Below the pieces are notes generated by a model. It made no database searches, was not told the DNA's origin, and saw only the letters and a list, made by a program, of their open reading frames with translations. Below are positions 32,491 through 43,733 of a stretch of 64,000 bases of DNA, piece by piece. The DNA comes from Shinisaurus crocodilurus (lineage: Eukaryota; Chordata; Lepidosauria; Squamata; Shinisauridae), in the NCBI GenBank assembly GCA_021292165.1, contig CM037877.1, positions 8,299,980-8,363,979 of the forward strand. Reading direction: 5' to 3'. How positions within the stretch are numbered: the first letter of the stretch is position 1; every line of letters begins with the position of its first letter. The translations under genes were made by a program, and so were the position numbers.

Positions 32491-34179
32491 CACAATGCAG
32501 ATGGAGATGAACTATAGAGATGCACATTCACATTCTGCTTCAGCAAAATTTGCAGAATGCTCTTTACACAAGTCTCTCTTGCTGGATTGATGCAGCGGTG
32601 AGATTTGATTAATAAATTTGAGTATATATTTATAAAACAGCTTTGGGATGTTAGGATAAGGCAACGGTGCTCTAGGGATTCAGAGAGATATGTTGGCTAC
32701 AGTGAGTAGATGAGGCCTGAAATGTACAGGGAGGTAGTCTGATAAAGCGAGCAACGCAGAAGGAAAGATGTTGGAAGGGTACAGGAGAGAATGTTCCAAA
32801 TCATAAATGGTTAATGCTTATATGAACCTCTTTTCTCCGGGAGATGTCCATAACTCTCCAGGTATATTGGTAGTTACAAGGATGGTTGTAATATTAACTC
32901 TTACCCTATAAAAAAAGCCTTCATAGGGACAAGGAGCTCTGCAATCAATTTTATATGAATTTTGGATAAGCATCCCAAACCAAACTTCAGAGCCATCAGG
33001 TATTTGCTCTCATTCCAGCCTCTAATGCACAAGAGAGAAAGAGAGGGAAGAAGGAGAGAGACCAATGAGGCATAAAGCAAATCACATTGCTTCATCAGAT
33101 GGTGACTGCAATTTATGACCTACTATCAAAGCCAGCAAAGAATGCTGAAATACGGTGGTCACGCCTAATAAAATACTAGGTACAGTCTAGAGATGGCCCT
33201 ATGGTCTGTATTCTTGGTTATGTAGAGATGAGCTTGGCTCCCTTCTGCAAAACTCAGAGGAATTAGTTTGACACATTCCACACTAACTAAACAGAATCTG
33301 AAATAAATGAACATTGTACAGCCAGATATGAAGGTTCCATTCCTCCTCACCCCTGCTCATCAATGATCAGGAAAGGCCCTGTGTGAGATTTACTCCCATC
33401 ACTCTCAGCTCCTTGGTCTTTCCTCAGATTAGGACCTACGTATCTTTCCAGGATCATGATTTCCTAAACCTTCATATGGTTGTTGTCCCCCACCCCACAC
33501 AACAACAACAACAACAACAGCAACACACACATTACCTTCTACTTCCCTGACAACATCTGCGCTGAGGTTTAGCATTTCATGGTGGACCTTTCACCACCGG
33601 AAGTTAGAATGTGCATGAATATTCTGTGCCAGCAGCACAGAGGCTAAGCTAATAAAGAAGGGCACTCACGGATGGTTGCCGTTCATGCCTCATTAAAAAA
33701 AAAAATAGCATGGAAAGAGATGATACTCAGAACTGTGGCCACCCTTGAGCACACACTGGCACCTTGCATTAGTTGCCAGTCCATTTTGAAACTCTGAATC
33801 TGGTACAACAACTCTCTCAAGGGGAAATTGCTATACCATCTGTTTGATGTTATGTTCTGAGTGTATGCTACTATATCTCTGCAGTTGCCCACCACCACCA
33901 CTGGAATGAAGAGACATTAGGTAAACTGATGTTGAGTAAAGGATCACACCTTCATTCATTATAACTAGGATTTGCAACAGGAACTATTCTATGAATATGT
34001 GCAGGTCCCGTTCTTAACCTGGGCCTTCAAGTTACATCTCCTGATCTCCTCTGGGTGATCATCAAAGCACTAAATTAGCCAGAATGCCAATCTGGTATTT
34101 TCATTGCTTCCCCACCATGAAGGTGGGATGAGGGAACCTTTCTCTGTTCTAATCTATCCCTACTGGTAAATGAACAATG
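32491..34179. other. Long stretch without recognised genes
   Basis: At 32512 an eroded TAGAGATGCACATTC may be an Ac-like end. (AAC)n and (CA) words lie near 33500-33530. Otherwise the sequence looks unique, without coding signal. Confidence 0.35.
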
Positions 34180-34187
34180 GCCTAGAG

Positions 34188-34260
34188 CAGTGACACTGGC
34201 TGGGGCATGCTGGGAGTTGTAGGCCAAAAACATCTGGGGACCCAAGGTTGGAGAACACTG
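34188..34260. mobile_element. Hairpin hAT element, one arm deleted
   Basis: CAGTGACACTGGCTGGGGCA ... GGTTGGAGAACACTG, flanked by a perfect 8-bp duplication GCCTAGAG (34180-34187 and 34261-34268). The right arm is the same as in 61404-61538; the left arm is reduced to about 10 bases. Confidence 0.9.
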
Positions 34261-34268
34261 GCCTAGAG

Positions 34269-34607
34269 CACAGATGGGAAACCTCAGGTCTAGGGGTCAA
34301 ACCCAGCTCTCTTTGTGTCCCAATGGTTCCCCCAATGGCCATGTGGTGTGGACTAGGTAAAAAAGATGCATCCACAGCCAATCAGGGTGTTTAAAAAATT
34401 CTGACATGCCCCCGAATGACTACATAAGCAACAGATCTCTTGGCCTAAACATCAGAAATAGATGAGACGATGATCTTCAGCACATATAGTAAGCACCGAT
34501 GTACGTTCACTTTCTGATGTGTCCATCCTGTCTTTCTCTCTCTTAAAACTGGTAAAAACGTAATACAATAAGTTAAGAACAGTTGCAAAACTGCTTTGGT
34601 GATTCCG
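34269..34607. other. Unclassified spacer
   Basis: No gene and no named repeat. Confidence 0.3.
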
Positions 34608-35058
34608 TAGGGATGGGAGAACATGTAATGTCTGAGGTTCTCTGAATTCTTTCTTGAAGTTCATTTCTCCTCGTTTGCATTTCCAAATGCAAGTGGCTTT
34701 TAAAAACAAAAACAAGGAAAATGCACATTTTTGATTGGGAAAAATGTGCAATTTTAAAATTGCACATTTCCCCCGAATTTAAAAACAACAACAACATTTT
34801 TTCCCCTAATGAAAATGTGCATTTTCCCCCCATAGGCTAAAGTGTGAAAAATTGGATTTGAGGGGGATTTGTGCACATGTGCACTATCATGCATTTTCAG
34901 AAGTGTGCTCTTGTGCAAGTGGACACTTTCAAATGAAAGTTCAGGAAACTGTGAAAATTTCCCAAAAATTGCATTCCTGCCTGCGTTTGCATTCGGGGTT
35001 GTGAATGGGAAATATTTCCGTGATTTGTGAACAGGAATGAAATCCTCCTACATCCTTA
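34608..35058. mobile_element. Ac-like hAT element
   Basis: Ends TAGGGATGGGAG and CTACATCCTTA. The interior matches 48893-49282 in reverse, for example GAGGTTCTC, CCATAGGCTAAAGTGTGAAA and GTGAACAGGAATGAAATC. Confidence 0.75.
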
Positions 35059-35219
35059 AAATTTGGGGAGGGGTGCTTGATTATGCCTCTGGGCCCCATC
35101 TGTCTGAGCCTCAACAGTTTGCCTTCTGAGAAATGAACGCTGGAGCGGAAAACCGTGGGCTCAAAAGAGTGCTTTTGTTCAGACCCGATCTCCGCCTTGT
35201 AACTAGGGTTTTGTGCAAC

Positions 35220-35403
35220 TTACATTTCTTTTAATCTCACCAGTTTGCCATCTGGGAAGTGGGTGTTTTGTGACCAGCCACACCCACCATGGCAGCCATT
35301 TTCTGAATGAGAAAGGCCCCCATGCAGCCATTTTGTGAGAGTGCCCATGACACTTCCTTGACATTTGGAATGTGCTCACCGATGCAAAAAGTTTGGGAAC
35401 CCC
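35220..35403. mobile_element. Right end of an old hAT-type element
   Basis: GACCAGCCACACCC, CATGGCAGCCATTTTCTGA and AAAGTTTGGGAACCCCTG form the end; the left half is not recognisable. Confidence 0.5.
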
Positions 35404-36850
35404 TGTACTAGTGAGACAGCTAGACTAAAACAACCTATGGAGACACTCGAATCCCTGCTCTTGGAGATTGGTTTTGACCTAACCTTCTTTAGTAAAAGGA
35501 GGGGGTTGCCACTGAATTTCTTTTTCTTTTTGGAGTGCCACAGTGAGGAGCAAACATCTCAGTAATAGCAGCACACATGCAGAAGCTATGATGCAGTGAC
35601 CAACCTCCTCAGTCTCCATGCACGGAAGAAGGATTTCATTTATTTTCCCCAAGAATCTGAGGGCTGCTTTATTTGTTTGGAGACAAGAAGGCCCTAATAA
35701 ATTCCTCTGTGTGAGGTATTTAATTACATAATAATGTGTACACTAATCAGAGTAAATGTGTTTGTGAAAACACTTTGATATGGGAACAGTTAATCACCCA
35801 GGGCACTGCTTCTTAACACCACTTTAGAAGTTAACTTAATTAAATTAATTAGGACAAAGGAAAAAAAATGAACAGGTGATTGGTCCTCAATGGCCCACAG
35901 TGAGTGGTTTTCCACCAATGCTAAAGGAATCTCCCAAATTGCAAATATTTTCTTCTCCAGGACTCCAAGACCTCTGTTTACAGCAATTCACAGGGACTAA
36001 GAATGTCTCCCTCTTCAGACTTAATATTGGAATAATTTTCTCATTAGGAAGAATCTGGTAATTTGTTCATGTTGTGTTTTTAAGCACTGTTCACAAACAT
36101 GGAAATCACTGGTAAATACAGTGTACCGCAGGAGCAGCTGGACAGGACAGCCACATCTTTCTGATCTTCTCTCCCATCTGACTCCCACCATGGGTTCATT
36201 TACACGCAGATCCAGTTCAGGTGCAACTATCTGTAACATCTGAACCAGGGAACCGTGGTTTAATCTCTGGCTCCAAACCAGGACTCCAAACCATGGTTTG
36301 ATCCTACTTTGATATCCTGGTTTGTGAGGACACACCAAAATAATGAGTCAACATACAGAGGTATGGGGTAACTGTGGCCACAATTGTATTGATAACTACG
36401 GAGAGGGGATCTGCAACAATCACTATGTGTGGATGTTCCTTAAACTCTGGAGGTGCCAGTGACTCAGCTGGCTGACAGAAAGGGCACAGTTAACCCACCC
36501 CCTGGCCTGCGGATAGCCTGGGCCCCAATTCATTTTCTAGTAGCCACAACTTGAGGGAGGCGTTCCTGACTCACTAGCCTCACAGCTCCAGGTAGGTGAA
36601 CTGGTTGACCCCAAAGAAAATCCATACCCAGACTCTTGGGTCCCACAGCCCTGAGGGGCAGGTCTCAGCAATTTCCAGGTACCCTCCAAAACTCTTCAAA
36701 CTTTCCCCATACATTTCTGCCATACACTCATTTCCTCATGCATACAGAACAGGGGCATGCCTCAGTTTCATCCCTCTTACCTCATCTACCTAGGATATAT
36801 TCTTCCAGGCAGTGTTGTAGATCCTAGAGGGGGGGGAAGTTACCTTCAAT
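35404..36850. other. Mostly repeat-poor block
   Basis: Part of this (about 35640-35860) is AT-rich with TTTAATTACATAATAATG, AACAGTTAATCACCC and AACTTAATTAAATTAATTAG, which may be a regulatory island. No gene is seen in the rest. Confidence 0.3.
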
Positions 36851-36985
36851 TAGAGGTGTGCAGATTTTGTTAAATCCTTTCCATCTGTGTTTTGTGGATT
36901 GTCAGACATCTTTCATTCCATCGTTCACTCATTGATGGAATCAGAGATTGTTGACCAAAATTTAATTCTACTTGCACTAGTTAAT
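36851..36985. mobile_element. Truncated Ac-like hAT element
   Basis: TAGAGGTGTGCAGATTTTG, TTGTGGATTGTCAGACATC and CATTGATGGAATCAGAGATT match the right end of 14411-15167 in reverse. Cut short near the next element. Confidence 0.6.
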
Positions 36986-36989
36986 GTGG

Positions 36990-37359
36990 TAGGGATGTGC
37001 GTGGAGCTCAATTGGGGGGTGGAAGTCCAGTTAACTTGCAGGGCTCGACCCCCCCCCCCGAGCTTTGCTCGCCCTACCATTTCCCCGGTTCGACTCGCAT
37101 TCTCGCGAGCCGAGCTGGGGAAAGTGACTTCCGGGTTCCAGTGCTACGTTGTTTACATAGAAAATTGGCCAAATTTGTGCAAATTACAGCCAAATCTGCA
37201 CAAATTATGCCTATATTTGTGCAAATTTGGCCATTTTATATGTAAACGATGTGGAGCCGTGGAGCCAGAAGTCCGGCGAGTGCCTCAGCCGGTGCTCGCG
37301 CCTGGCTTGGCTCGCCTTGCGTGCCGCTAGTCGAGTGCCAGGCAGGTCGCTCATCCCTA
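36990..37359. mobile_element. Ac-like hAT element, best GC-subfamily copy
   Basis: Ends TAGGGATGTGCG and GCTCATCCCTA. Inside are inverted arms (GACTTCCGGGTTCC, TTTACATAGAAAATTGGCC at the left; their counterparts around 37210-37270) surrounding a core of TTTGTGCAAATT and GCACAAATTATG. Frames of up to 147 codons crossing it are not protein-like. Confidence 0.78.
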
Positions 37360-37572
37360 ATTTAATGAGAATTAATGCAAATCCCCACCCCCTCAGAGTG
37401 AAAACCCAGTCCTCAGAATCTGCATGACTCAGAAAAAGCCACTTGGCAGAAAAAGCTGCAAGTCCAAATTCATCTGGCTCCACTGTGGATTTCTCCAACT
37501 GACCTTCCCCTACTGACAAAGAATGCCATCTTCCCTGTATAAGCCCCCATTGAAGGTTTGATGTTGGGATGG

Positions 37573-37619
<47 letters not shown>

Positions 37620-38014
37620 CCTTATGCCACAAGGCTATCTTAATTTTAATATTTGCCTTCTTTCTCATCCGATCTAAGCATCTACTGTCCCCCTTTCCCC
37701 TGGCAAACATTGTGGACCAAATTATATGAACATCAGTCCAACTGGACCATATAGACCTAGAACAGGGGTACGCAAACTTTTTTGGCCCTGAGGACCACAT
37801 CCAGGGGCTGCTAGGGGCCTTGGAGGTGCACAGGTATTCCCTCAGTATGTTAGCACTCTTATCTCTGATCTGTCAGGGGAAAAATACCCTTGAAGGGTAC
37901 CAGTTGTGTGTGTGGGGGGGGAGGGGGTTGGAGCCAGCCCCACTATTAAGGAATTCACTCCCCCTAGAATGTGTCTGGCTCCCTCATTACTGGTGATATG
38001 CTAACAAGGATGCG
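37360..38014. other. Spacer with (TA)n and a hAT-like end
   Basis: A (TA)n tract at about 37576-37615. At 37764-37830, CAGGGGTACGCAAACTTTTT and CCACATCCAGGGGC resemble the left end of a hAT element truncated on the right. No gene. Confidence 0.45.
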
Positions 38015-38022
38015 CTGCCTAG

Positions 38023-38997
38023 CAGTGGAGGCCGGGACGCCAATGTCAGGGGGGCTGTGTATCCACTCTGGGTTTTTGTTTGAACTTTAAGGAGCTATCC
38101 ATGGTGCTGAACCCTATCCCCACCAGTAACAGTCTGCCAGGACTCACCGGATCGGATCACCCTCCTTCTCTGGCTGAGAACACCCAGGAAGCCAGGTCAA
38201 CAGAAGTTGAAAAGGAGTCCCGCCTGGGGAGGGCTTGAGCTAATAAGGGTAGCACAGCTGTGGGAGAGGGAAGCCTCAGCAGCAACAGCTGAGCCTCATC
38301 CAGATGTGGCTATAAAGCTCTGGGGGGGGCAGGAGCAGGAGGGTGGTGGGAAGAAGCAAAATAAGGGCTGGCTGGCTGGCTGGGGAGCAAGAGGAGAGGC
38401 AGACACCCCCTGCCAAGGCAGAGGCGGGCCTCACTTGCAACCTCCACCCAGGGCTTCCTTTGCTGGGAGACCTGGAACTTCCCAGCTGGCAGCTACTGAA
38501 AGGCATTTCCAAGCCTGGGCTTGGCATCTTTCTCGGAGGCACCTGAAAAGCCTCACCCGCAGCTCGGTCCGGACGGAGAGCCACTTCTTGAGGAGCGGAC
38601 ACGACCTCTATGGAAGAAAAGCCGTGAAGGAGTGCCACTGGAAAGGCCAGTACTTCGAAAAGGGAGAGTTGGACATTTTTGGGATCTAAAGCCAGGAAGT
38701 GGGGGAGGAAGGCGTAATTCCTTACTATGGGTGGTAAGTCTCTAAGTTGGCTGGGTCTCAGTGCTGTAACTGGAGGCAAAGACTTACAGATAAATGCTTC
38801 CTGCACTTACTGGTGAAGTCTTGTCATTATGGAGGCTATGGAAGAGGGCGGGTTCAATGTACCCCTTCCAGAGGGCCCGCACACACCACCCTATCCCCAA
38901 AATAGGTCCAGCAGCATGGCTAGCTCCTTAAAAGTTCAAACTACAACCCAGAGTGGACTCACTGTCCCACTGACATTGGAACCGTCGGCCTCCGCTT
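38023..38997. mobile_element. 975-bp hAT non-autonomous element
   Basis: Left arm (38023-38110) and right arm (about 38905-38997) are inverted relatives: CCAATGTCAG, TCCACTCTGGGTT, TTTGAACTTTAAGGAGCTA and CCATGGTGCTG each recur in reverse. A perfect 8-bp duplication CTGCCTAG flanks it (38015-38022 and 38998-39005). The interior is GC-rich, unrelated to other elements here, and holds overlapping long frames on both strands (see next entry). Confidence 0.9.
38207..38689 (+). other. Unassigned 160-codon ORF inside the hAT element
   Basis: The frame runs from ATG at 38207 to a stop at 38689 and shows no transposase, BED-finger or other domain I recognise. The N-terminal half is low-complexity (Gly, Gln, Ala, Trp rich). 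The last third (RSSVRTESHFLRSGHDLYG, CHWKGQYFEKGELDIFGI) looks more protein-like. A 176-codon frame on the opposite strand (38276-38806) overlaps it, which warns that high GC alone may keep frames open. It could be a captured host exon, or nothing. Confidence 0.2.
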
Positions 38998-39005
38998 CTG
39001 CCTAG

Positions 39006-39302
39006 ACTGAGAGAGCAGCAAACCTATAGCGGGCAGCTGGAGCAAGCAATGGCACTAAATGGTCTTTCCACTCTCACTTGATTCCCAGGATCAGGGAGAC
39101 TCTCACTGTAGCAACAGTGCTCCAGTTTAAACTGTCTGCAGTTTCCTTCTCTGGCAAATAGTCCCAGAGACTCAGGGAGCAGGGAAAGTGTGTCTGACCC
39201 ACAGGGCTCCTAATCTGAGACCCAGGAAGCTTGACATAAATATAGATGGCTCACATATCATGTATTTTTACTTCATAATTTAAAAAGAAGACCCCTTCCC
39301 CC
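39006..39302. other. Unclassified spacer
   Basis: No gene and no named repeat. Confidence 0.3.
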
Positions 39303-39303
39303 C

Positions 39304-39357
<54 letters not shown>

Positions 39358-39358
39358 C

Positions 39359-39408
<50 letters not shown>

Positions 39409-39410
39409 AT
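39303..39410. repeat. Compound microsatellite (CT)n(CA)n(TCA)n
   Basis: Three blocks in a row: CT repeats, about 18 CA units, then about 17 TCA units. Read on the minus strand it gives a run of Asp codons, an artefact. Confidence 0.95.
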
Positions 39411-40689
39411 TCTGTATCTTTCAGTTTTCTGTACTGTTAGAATATTTTTGATTCCTTCACACAGTTTCCAGGGCACAATGATTGCTAGTGGAACTCTCCC
39501 ATGTGTTGATTAGTCTATGTTAATTTCGATTATGCTGTGAACTTGGGTGGTTGGAATTTTATACATAATCATGGTGCATTGTTGCTGATCGGGCTTCCTC
39601 TTATCACTGCACACGAGTTATTTTACTTTGCAGTTGCTACGAGTCCGGTCCTTCTGGTAGCTTCTCTCCCCCTGCACACAATATATTATGCAAAGTAAAT
39701 TGAGCGGGAATTAGGATATTTTCTAACCTGCTGTGTCTTCAGAATAGTACATACAAAAATGCTTAGGTTTCCTTCTAAAAAGTGGGATGAGCACGCCTGC
39801 GGAGATTGTGGCCTGCGATTCTGAAGGGCCCGCACCACTTTGCTAGATGCAAAGCAGGCAAGGTTTACAAAGGAACTGATTGCATCTTTATTTTCTTTTA
39901 TCTGAGCATCTCCAGCCAAAGTTAAAAAAGACTAGAGAGAGAGATGCACTTTAATGGTGTTAAAACAAAACGATATCCTCAACAGATTGTCAACAGCTTA
40001 GCGCAGAAGCTCAGGCAGCCGCAACGGGAGCATCTGGAATCTCCACTGTCAGAATATGTACCTTAATAAAGGAGCGATGGAGAGGGTGCAGTGCCTAAAA
40101 TGGACCGCTCGGTCAGCAAAGTTTTGCAGCTGAAGTCGTGGGTTTTGCGGCGCAGCTGGGCTGGCTGCAAGTACAAAATAAAACTCAGAAAACAGAATAT
40201 GGCAAAGAGAAGGAGATGGTTATGGTGGAACTAGGCAGTGTAGTCTACGGCAGGAATAGCTAACTGGTGACTGACCAGCTGGATCTACCATTTGATCTGG
40301 GCCTTTGTGGCGCTGCCACATTGTAATCAAATTTGGGTTGGGACATATTTCTGTAAGTGGAGTAGAGCGGGGGGGATGGAATTGAGTTCTGCTCATGGAA
40401 GAAGGTTCTTTTGGGTCCCAGCTCCCCTTTACCCAGCAAACCCCTGTGTCCTGCAGCGGGACCTTCCAGAACAGTGTGAAAGGTGACACAGGAGGAAAGG
40501 CAAATAAGAGAACAATTCCATTCCCCCCCTCTACAATTTCATTGGTGGAAAACCCGACTGGATCAAAGTCCCTTTCATTCACTTAAGGGTGTGGCCTGGA
40601 GTGCCGTTTTCTTGGTAGAAAGGTGGGGTACAAATCAAACAAATACATGCATGAATTAACCAATAAATAAATAAATAAATAAATGTGTC
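39411..40689. other. Repeat-poor block, possible conserved non-coding DNA
   Basis: No repeat family before the (AAAT)n run at about 40660-40684. Around 39590-39920, ACACAATATATTATGCAAAG (octamer-like ATGCAAA), TTTGCAGTTGCTACGAGTC and CTTTGCTAGATGCAAAGC suggest regulatory DNA. The 120-codon minus-strand frame at 40220-40582 has no domain I recognise. Confidence 0.3.
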
Positions 40690-41008
40690 GGTCTCCTGGA
40701 AACTCTATTATCTCTTGGGCGCCGGGTTAAGACTGCCCTCTACGTTGAGGCTTTTAATAAGTAAATGGTATATGGTGGGGTGGTAAATTGTTTTTAGTGG
40801 TCATGTTTTTATTAACTTGTTTTAGAGATATTTTTAAATTTTGGTTTTAAAAATTTCATAATGTTTTATTGTTTATATTTTTAACCTTATTTTATTGTTT
40901 GTTTTTAATTATTGTTGTACACCCCCAGAGAGCTTCGGCTATTGGGCGGTATAGAAAATGAATGAATGAATGAATGAATGAATAAATAAATAAATAAATA
41001 AATAAATA
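40690..41008 (+). mobile_element. L2-like LINE 3' end
   Basis: CTTGGGCGCCGGGTTAAGAC then a T-rich 3' UTR, the hairpin-like tail CCCAGAGAGCTTCGGCTATT followed by GGGCGGTATAG, and (GAAT)n and (AAAT)n repeats. Confidence 0.75.
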
Positions 41009-41439
41009 GCTTTGATTTGGCACATTCATTTGTCATCCCATTTGTCATTTTATTTGTATCATGAACACAACACGATAAATCCACTGAACATTGAGATATC
41101 AGACTGACATTTGGAACACATACTCTGGCCTCCATTCAGCATTTCAGGTTCCAATACCAGCTCAAAACCCTGCATAAGTTTCCAAAAAGAACCAGGGCAG
41201 ATGTAAACAAACAATGCAATAGGATATCTCCCTTTAAGGCCTGGAATGAATTTTGGTGCATATGTTCAGAGCGACATTCTGCATTCCAGAAATGAACCCC
41301 AAGTTCAACTTCTACATCCATTTCCAGGGTGTGTGTATTGGGTGGGGGAAACAAATAATCAAATGTGTAAACCAGAATGTGACTGCTATCTCCCTTAAAT
41401 ACTCAGCCTCAAAACAACAACACATTATATGGAGTTCTG
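41009..41439. other. Unclassified spacer
   Basis: No gene and no named repeat. Confidence 0.3.
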
Positions 41440-41956
41440 TGATGCTTTCCCAAGGAGGGCTGAGGATTTTGTTTCAGTTTGGTTTTGATAAGAATTTACC
41501 CAAATTCACAAAGTCCTCCATATTAAGGACAAAAATAACTGGATTGATTTTTATTTTTTTTAAATGAATGTGGGAGAAACTAAAACTGACAGATCCATCC
41601 ATCCATCCATCTAGACCCAGGGTTTTGAGGGTTTTGCTCTTATACAGTACATCTGCATTTGAATTCCTGTGTATTCAGCCGTGTTAATGCATAATTGGGG
41701 TTGCCACCTCTTTTTCCAGACAGGCTCCTCATCTTTAATGGCTATATTGTCACTTGTCAGGCAAGTTATACCTGTTGAATTTGGCTGGTGCAGATGGGTG
41801 AGAAAATTATGTTGGTTCTTCTCCCGCCCCCCCATTGTAATTTACCAAAATTCACAAAGTTCTTCCTAAATGGGAGAGAAAGAACTTGAGATTTAAAAGA
41901 TAAAAATAAAAATCAAATGTGGGAGGAAGTGAAACTGAAAAATTGGCTCATCCCTA
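41440..41956. mobile_element. Ac-like hAT element with a shared internal module
   Basis: The right end GGCTCATCCCTA is clear; the left end is only approximate. TTTCAGTTTGGTTTTGATAA and AATTTACCAAAATTCACAAA match the 57601 and 53285 copies. The module 41628-41778 (CTGTGTATTCAGCCGTGTTA, GTTGCCACCTCTTTTTCC) recurs at 57709-57865. Confidence 0.55.
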
Positions 41957-42026
41957 TTCTTTCCTCTGCATCTTCTCCCCTCACCCAACCCCAACCCCCA
42001 CAACAGCCCTGGACATGCTGCATATC

Positions 42027-42240
42027 ATAAGAACATAAGAGCCCTGATGGGTCAGTAGAAAGGCCAATCTAGTCCAAAATCCTATCTCCGTCAGTGACCA
42101 ACTGGGTGGATGCCAGTGGGAAACCCGCAAGCAGGTGACAAAAGTCACCTGGAGGCAGTTTATAAGCTTGAGTGAGGAGAAACTTCCTTGCAGGTCCTTT
42201 TCCATCTCAGGAAAGCCCTCCTGAAGCTACTTGTCCACCC
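42027..42240 (-). mobile_element. CR1 3' end, antisense
   Basis: CATAAGAACATAAGAGCCCT, GTCAGTAGAAAGGCCAATCT, GTGACCAACTGGGTGGATGCC and GGAAACCCGCAAGCAGG follow the order seen at 22330. Confidence 0.75.
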
Positions 42241-42359
42241 AGGGCAGGAAGTCCCCACGTTTCTGCCATATCTGAGGGCAGGTTAACCCATCACAAGATA
42301 TGAAAGGGGTTGTAGTAGTAGGTTAGTTGGCAACAGAACTGATCAAACTTGTCCTAGAG

Positions 42360-42640
42360 CAGGAGTGCCAACCTCTTTCAGCACAAGGGCTGAATACAAT
42401 TTCAGAGAAGCTCTCAAGGGGCACATTGAGAGTGGCTGACAGCAAAGGGGGCCGGGCCAAAACGCCAGAAATACCATCCCGGGAACCACCAAATGATTGG
42501 CATTTGGGAGAAAGGGGGTGGAATCAGGGGAACTGGGCATGGCCTTCTGCTGAATCCCAGAGGACCCAATTGGGACCCTAGGCAGGCCAAATTTAGCTCA
42601 TGGGCCTGCAGTTCAAGACCCCTAACAGATTCAACTCCAG
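42360..42640. mobile_element. Old hAT-type non-autonomous element
   Basis: Left CAGGAGTGCCAACCTC, right GCAGTTCAAGACCCCT, with GGCAGGCCAAATTTAGCTCA and AAATGATTGGCATTTGGG inside (compare AACAAATGATTGGCAAGTGG at 29045). No clear duplication. Confidence 0.5.
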
Positions 42641-42769
42641 AGCCTCATGCAGAGTGCCAGGCAAGAGAATTATGTTGCCTTTCCCCACGCCCCATTTCTC
42701 AAATACACTGGGATGGGTATGCCACATATGGACTTCGGAGCTCAGTCTTGGATCCGATTGCTGGTGATT

Positions 42770-42832
42770 CATAGATCATAGAGTCCTTCCATCGAGTCCA
42801 ACCCCCTGCTCAATGCAGGAAACTAGAGGAGG
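42770..42832 (-). mobile_element. CR1 3' end fragment, antisense
   Basis: GATTCATAGATCATAGAGTC, CATCGAGTCCAACCCCCTGC and TCAATGCAGGAAAC correspond to the reverse of the 14860-14945 end. Confidence 0.8.
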
Positions 42833-42899
42833 GGTCTCCCATCCAAGTAATAACCAGGCCTGACCCTGCTTAGCTTTCCACGCTCAGACAAGCTGAGCC
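42833..42899 (-). mobile_element. 5S-rRNA-derived fragment (5S SINE or pseudogene)
   Basis: On the minus strand it reads like vertebrate 5S rRNA from about nucleotide 27 to 92: TAAGCAGGGTCAGGCCTGG, TTATTACTTGGATGGGAGACC in plus-strand reverse. This covers most of the internal promoter (box A, intermediate element, box C), with changes concentrated at the 5' side. It lacks both 5S ends, so it is not a functional gene. It joins directly to a CR1 tail, as expected for a 5S-derived SINE or a co-retroposed chimera. Confidence 0.82.
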
Positions 42900-43733
42900 A
42901 GCGTGAGCCACAGGCCTGTGCTGCTCCTTCTCCTCCTCCTTGAAAGTGCGGCCACTTACTTTCTCCTTCAGGGCATGTGGGATGGTAACTCCACAGGTGA
43001 GAAATATATAGCGGTGGCAACTGTCACTCACTATCTTGCCTTCCAGGCCGGGGAAAGGGAAAGCGCTCGTAGGGGTGAGAAGGAGTGAAGGAGTGAGTAG
43101 CTTGGTGGCTGCTTCTCCTCCTCCCCTTCCTCCTTCGTGATGCCACATGCTCACTCTTTCCCTCTGAGCCCAGCGGATTGGCTGCTGGCAGCACCACTAG
43201 CAAGGAGGGGCGGGAGCAGCAGCAGCTGCCGCCTTCCCATTGGACTTGGAGCAAGCAGGCAGGAGAACGGGCCCCCTGCTGATTTGGGGGCCCAAGCAAG
43301 TGCCCAAAGAAGCCAACCATGACGCTACTGATCTAACTTGCCCTCTGCGACAACCACCCCTCACCCTATACCCAGGTGGGGTGTTGCCACCTCACCTAGT
43401 GACCGAGGGCACCTGTTTCACCTCAGGATTTGCCCTGCCACCCAGGTGCACCTCCCAGGTAGCCAGTGCCTATCACCACACTGCTATTGGGATGGCTACC
43501 AGCACCAGGGGTTTCATGCCACCCAGCCCGGCAAAATTAATAGAGGCTGTTCCTTCCCACTGTTTTATCTCACCTGTTGTGGCATTTTCCCTTCAGGTAT
43601 GCTGCCACCAAACCCCTCAGTAGCGTGTGTCCCTTGCGAGGCACATGGGGTTAACCGAAGCCTCATCTAAACTCATAGATGGAAAACAGGCTGTTTACTC
43701 ACAAAAAGAACAAGATTTATTCTGGGTAGCGAA
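42900..43733. other. Unclassified GC-richer stretch
   Basis: Several long overlapping frames (94-127 codons) exist on both strands but none shows a domain. I see no repeat family. Confidence 0.3.

Noticed and set aside
36990..37359. 8-bp duplication at the best GC-armed copy
   Set aside because: TTAATG occurs on both sides but at different distances from the ends, so it is not a clean target duplication.
37510..37800. 96-codon minus-strand frame with a Tyr-Ile run
   Set aside because: The run is translation of a (TA)n microsatellite.
38276..38806. 176-codon frame on the minus strand
   Set aside because: It overlaps another long frame on the plus strand in a GC-rich hAT interior, has no domain, and is leucine/serine-rich as expected of composition.
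39273..39476. Asp-rich small protein
   Set aside because: The Asp run is translation of (TCA)n on the minus strand.
42833..42899. Functional 5S rRNA gene
   Set aside because: Both ends of the 5S molecule are missing and the box A side is mutated.
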